Shown here: positions 61,716 through 64,000 of the stretch, piece after piece
Layout of the letters: each line of letters begins with the position of its first letter
Position numbering within the stretch: the stretch's first letter is position 1
Assembly: GCF_001879695.1 (NCBI RefSeq)
Contig: NZ_MNBL01000115.1
Coordinates: 28,290 to 92,289 of the forward strand
Length of the DNA stretch: 64,000 nt
Direction: 5' to 3'
Source: Nioella sediminis
GTDB taxonomy: Bacteria > Pseudomonadota > Alphaproteobacteria > Rhodobacterales > Rhodobacteraceae
Position numbers and translations under genes: made by a program
The notes under the pieces: generated by a model
Seen by the model: only the letters and a program-made list of their open reading frames with translations
Databases searched by the model: none
Told to the model about the DNA's origin: nothing

Positions 61716-62620
61716 CCGCCTGGCTGCTGCTTGGGGCCATGGCGCTCGATGCCGTGATGGGAGAGCCGCGCTGGCTCTGGTCGCGGGTGCCGCATCCTGC
61801 TGTGCTGATGGGGCGCGTGATCGGCTGGTGTGATGCGGAATTCAATCGCGCCCCCCGGCGGGACAACGGCATTCTGGTGGTGATGGCGCTGGTCGCGGGC
61901 GCGGGGCTGCTTGGTGTGATCATCGAGGCCTTACCCCTTGGCTGGCTTTGGTCCCTGATCGGGGCGGCGATCCTGCTGGCACAGAAAAGCCTTGTGCAGC
62001 ACGTGCAGGCGGTGGCCGACGGGCTGCGCTATGGCGCGGGCGAAGGGCGGCGTGCGGTCGCGATGATCGTGGGCCGGGACACCAGTGGCATGGATGAGCC
62101 CGCCGTGGCGCGGGCCGCGATTGAAAGTGCCGCCGAGAACTTCTCGGACGGGGTCATCGCGCCCGCCTTCTGGTACCTCATTGGCGGGTTGCCGGGCATC
62201 CTGATCTACAAGGCGGTGAACACCGCCGATTCCATGATCGGCTATCGCACGCCGCGGCATGAGGAGTTCGGATGGGCGGCCGCGCGGCTTGATGATGTGC
62301 TGAACTGGATTCCCGCACGCATCACCGCGGGGCTGATTGCGCTGGCCTTCTGGTCGGATCGCGCCGTCGACGTGATCCGTCAGGACGCGCGCCTTCACCG
62401 GTCACCCAATGCGGGATGGCCAGAGGCCGCGATGGCGGGGGTGCTGGACGTGGCCCTGTCCGGCCCGCGCAGCTATCACGGGGAAACGCGGGACTTTCCT
62501 TGGGTCAATGGCAGCGGTGCGCGGGAGATCGGGGTGGCGGAGGTCGATGCCTCCATATCCGTGCTCTGGCGGGTCTGGGCGGCGTTTGGCGCGGTCACAC
62601 TGGTGCTTGCCCTGTTCTGA
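61712..62620 (+). CDS. cbiB: adenosylcobinamide-phosphate synthase, CbiB/CobD-type
   Basis: A 302-residue membrane protein attaching aminopropanol phosphate to adenosylcobyric acid. [40 protein letters not shown] and [29 protein letters not shown] motifs are typical. Four to five membrane segments. Translated in coupling with cobC. Confidence 0.92.
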   Translation: MTAWLLLGAMALDAVMGEPRWLWSRVPHPAVLMGRVIGWCDAEFNRAPRRDNGILVVMALVAGAGLLGVIIEALPLGWLWSLIGAAILLAQKSLVQHVQAVADGLRYGAGEGRRAVAMIVGRDTSGMDEPAVARAAIESAAENFSDGVIAPAFWYLIGGLPGILIYKAVNTADSMIGYRTPRHEEFGWAAARLDDVLNWIPARITAGLIALAFWSDRAVDVIRQDARLHRSPNAGWPEAAMAGVLDVALSGPRSYHGETRDFPWVNGSGAREIGVAEVDASISVLWRVWAAFGAVTLVLALF

Positions 62621-62664
62621 GCGCCTGTTAATCTCTCGCCCAACAACAGCCACAGGATTTTCCC

Positions 62665-63837
62665 ATGCGACTGATTTCAGCGACCCTTCTGACCCTTGTC
62701 CTTTCCACCGCCGCCCATGCGCAACAATGCGGCGGCAGTTTTTCGGCCTTTGTTGACGGGCTGCGGCAGGAGGCCCTGCGCAACGGCCACTCCGCGCAAA
62801 GCGTCAACGCGTTCTTCAACGGCGTGAGCCAGGATCAGGCCACGCTGAATGCCGACCGGCGGCAAGGGATCTTTGCCACCCCGTTCGTCGAATTCTCGCG
62901 CCGCCTGATCAGCCAGAACCGGATCAACAATGGTCGTACCAACGCCGAGCGCTATCGCAGCGTCTTCGACCGGATGGAGCGGGAACTGGGTGTGAGCCGT
63001 GGCGTGCTGCTGGCCTTCTGGGCCTTCGAGACCGATTTCGGGGCCTTCCAGGGCGACTACAACACGGTGAACTCGCTGGTGACGCTGGCCCATGACTGCC
63101 GCAGGCCAGAACTGTTCCGCCCGCAGGTCTTTGCGGCGCTCGACCTGTTCGAATCCGGCGATCTGGACCCGCGCAACACCACCGGGGCCTGGGCCGGTGA
63201 GATCGGGATGGTGCAGATGCTGCCCGAAGACATCCGTGACCGGGGCATCGATGGCGACGGTGACGGGCATGTGGATTTGCAGAACTCCGCCCCCGATGCG
63301 CTGATGTCCGGCGCCAATATGTTGCGCAGCCTTGGCTGGCAGGCGAACCAGCCCTGGCTGGTGGAGATCGAGGTGCCATCGAATTTCGACTGGTCCCTCT
63401 CTGGGCTGGAAACCACGCGCCGCGTGTCGCAATGGCAGCAGATGGGCATTCGGGGGCGCAATGGATCGCTGACGAATACGGGGCTTCAGGCATCCATCGT
63501 GGCACCGCAGGGGCGGAACGGTCCCCTCTTCATGGCCTATCCGAATTATTCCGTGCTGTTCGAGTGGAACCAGAGCTTTGTCTACGTGACCACGGCCGCC
63601 TATTTCGCCACGCGGCTGGAAGGCGCGCCGGTCTATAACGCGGGCAATCCCGACCCGGGCCTCGACCAGACCCAGATGCGGCAATTGCAGCAGCGGCTGA
63701 CCGCCTTGGGTCATGACGTGGGCGGAATCGACGGGATCTTGGGTGCACGCACCCGAGCGGCGGTGCAGGCGGAACAGCAACGTCTTGGGATGCCCGCCGA
63801 TGCCTGGCCCACGACGGAACTGCTGCGCAGGCTGTAA
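62665..63837 (+). CDS. MltB-type lytic murein transglycosylase
   Basis: A 390-residue exported enzyme. Signal peptide MRLISATLLTLVLSTAAHA. The SLT-type catalytic domain has AFWAFETDFGAFQG, with catalytic Glu near residue 123, and GMVQMLPEDI. The C-terminal ~60 residues form a peptidoglycan-binding domain (QMRQLQQRLTALGHDVGGID and GILGARTRAAV). Cleaves MurNAc-GlcNAc bonds to 1,6-anhydro products. Confidence 0.93.
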   Translation: MRLISATLLTLVLSTAAHAQQCGGSFSAFVDGLRQEALRNGHSAQSVNAFFNGVSQDQATLNADRRQGIFATPFVEFSRRLISQNRINNGRTNAERYRSVFDRMERELGVSRGVLLAFWAFETDFGAFQGDYNTVNSLVTLAHDCRRPELFRPQVFAALDLFESGDLDPRNTTGAWAGEIGMVQMLPEDIRDRGIDGDGDGHVDLQNSAPDALMSGANMLRSLGWQANQPWLVEIEVPSNFDWSLSGLETTRRVSQWQQMGIRGRNGSLTNTGLQASIVAPQGRNGPLFMAYPNYSVLFEWNQSFVYVTTAAYFATRLEGAPVYNAGNPDPGLDQTQMRQLQQRLTALGHDVGGIDGILGARTRAAVQAEQQRLGMPADAWPTTELLRRL

Positions 63838-64000
63838 TCCGGTTTCGCCGCGCATCGCGCGTCGACCCGGGAGCGGCCCTCCTCAACCCCCGGCTGACGC
63901 CGGAGGCCTCGTCGGTCCGCGTTGCCACGGAAGAATGCCAGGTCCGGTCATCAGATCTGACTGCGGTGAAGGCGGTTGGTGCGGGATGCCTCCGGCGGAG
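63838..64000. other. intergenic tail with repeat copy B
   Basis: No gene supported in the last 163 bp. TTTCGCCGC (63843-63851) and GCGTCGACCCG (ending 63869) repeat the start of the block at 59558. The window ends in GATGCCTCCGGCGGAG, resembling the start of another such repeat. Confidence 0.5.

Noticed and set aside
1..64000. CRISPR arrays, transposases, integrases and prophage genes
   Set aside because: No regularly spaced direct repeats of CRISPR size and no protein with transposase, integrase or phage features were seen on either strand.

Overview
The window is a high-GC chromosomal segment of an alphaproteobacterium, almost certainly from the Rhodobacterales (Roseobacter-type Paracoccaceae). 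The evidence is the gene content and order (gpmI-envC-ctpA-rppH, DUF2794, Lys-extended ArgJ, DgcN/DgcA, YHYH protein, Hint-domain proteins), the alphaproteobacterial SecA with a C-terminal zinc motif, and the intergenic palindromes. About 95 percent of the window is coding. No rRNA, tRNA, CRISPR array, insertion sequence, integrase or prophage gene was found. It reads as ordinary core chromosome with some lineage-specific secreted proteins and several structured or repeated intergenic elements.

Layout. 0.1-8 kb: dapE and dapD (lysine/diaminopimelate synthesis) flank two Hint-domain proteins, a VOC protein, a Crp/Fnr regulator with its probable DUF2892 membrane-protein target, a YHYH protein and a GlsB-type membrane protein. 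8-17 kb: LOG protein, an SbtA-like permease divergent from a LysR regulator, an MFS-MepA-phytase-like operon, thioesterase, YggT, and an aldo/keto reductase divergent from an AraC regulator. 17-28.5 kb: a PstS-like/OmpA fusion and other envelope proteins, secA, a parvulin PPIase, argJ-mutT, a 43-residue protein, hemH and a methyltransferase. 28.5-38.4 kb: comF, grxC, a nitrilase-family gene, marR, ubiG, prolyl aminopeptidase and dnaE2. 38.4-46.6 kb: the gpmI-envC-ctpA-rppH operon, a structured 660-bp intergenic region, DUF2794, a C40 peptidase and an M17 aminopeptidase. 46.7-48.8 kb: carbonic anhydrase, SbtA and SbtB-like genes forming an inorganic-carbon module. 48.8-58.5 kb: DUF4139, asd, a DEAD-box helicase, D-amino-acid transaminase, ilvD and dgcN-dgcA. 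59-64 kb: a CGNR regulator, a glutathionyl-hydroquinone reductase, two cobalamin genes and a lytic transglycosylase.

How genes work together. Asd, DapD and DapE supply diaminopimelate. MepA, EnvC, the C40 peptidase and the MltB-type enzyme remodel peptidoglycan. The D-amino-acid transaminase with DgcN and DgcA points to D-glutamate turnover. The carbonic anhydrase, SbtA and SbtB-like proteins, with a second SbtA-like permease 37 kb away, suggest regulated bicarbonate uptake for anaplerosis.

The most unusual signals are: a tandem Hint pair in which the second protein has lost both catalytic residues; a Crp-type palindrome centred near -42 of the DUF2892 promoter; a DNA element at 7146-7212 able to form a three-way junction; two copies of a roughly 173-bp dispersed repeat; a structured RNA candidate near 43.4 kb; and a terminator hairpin that contains the ribosome-binding site of the next gene.
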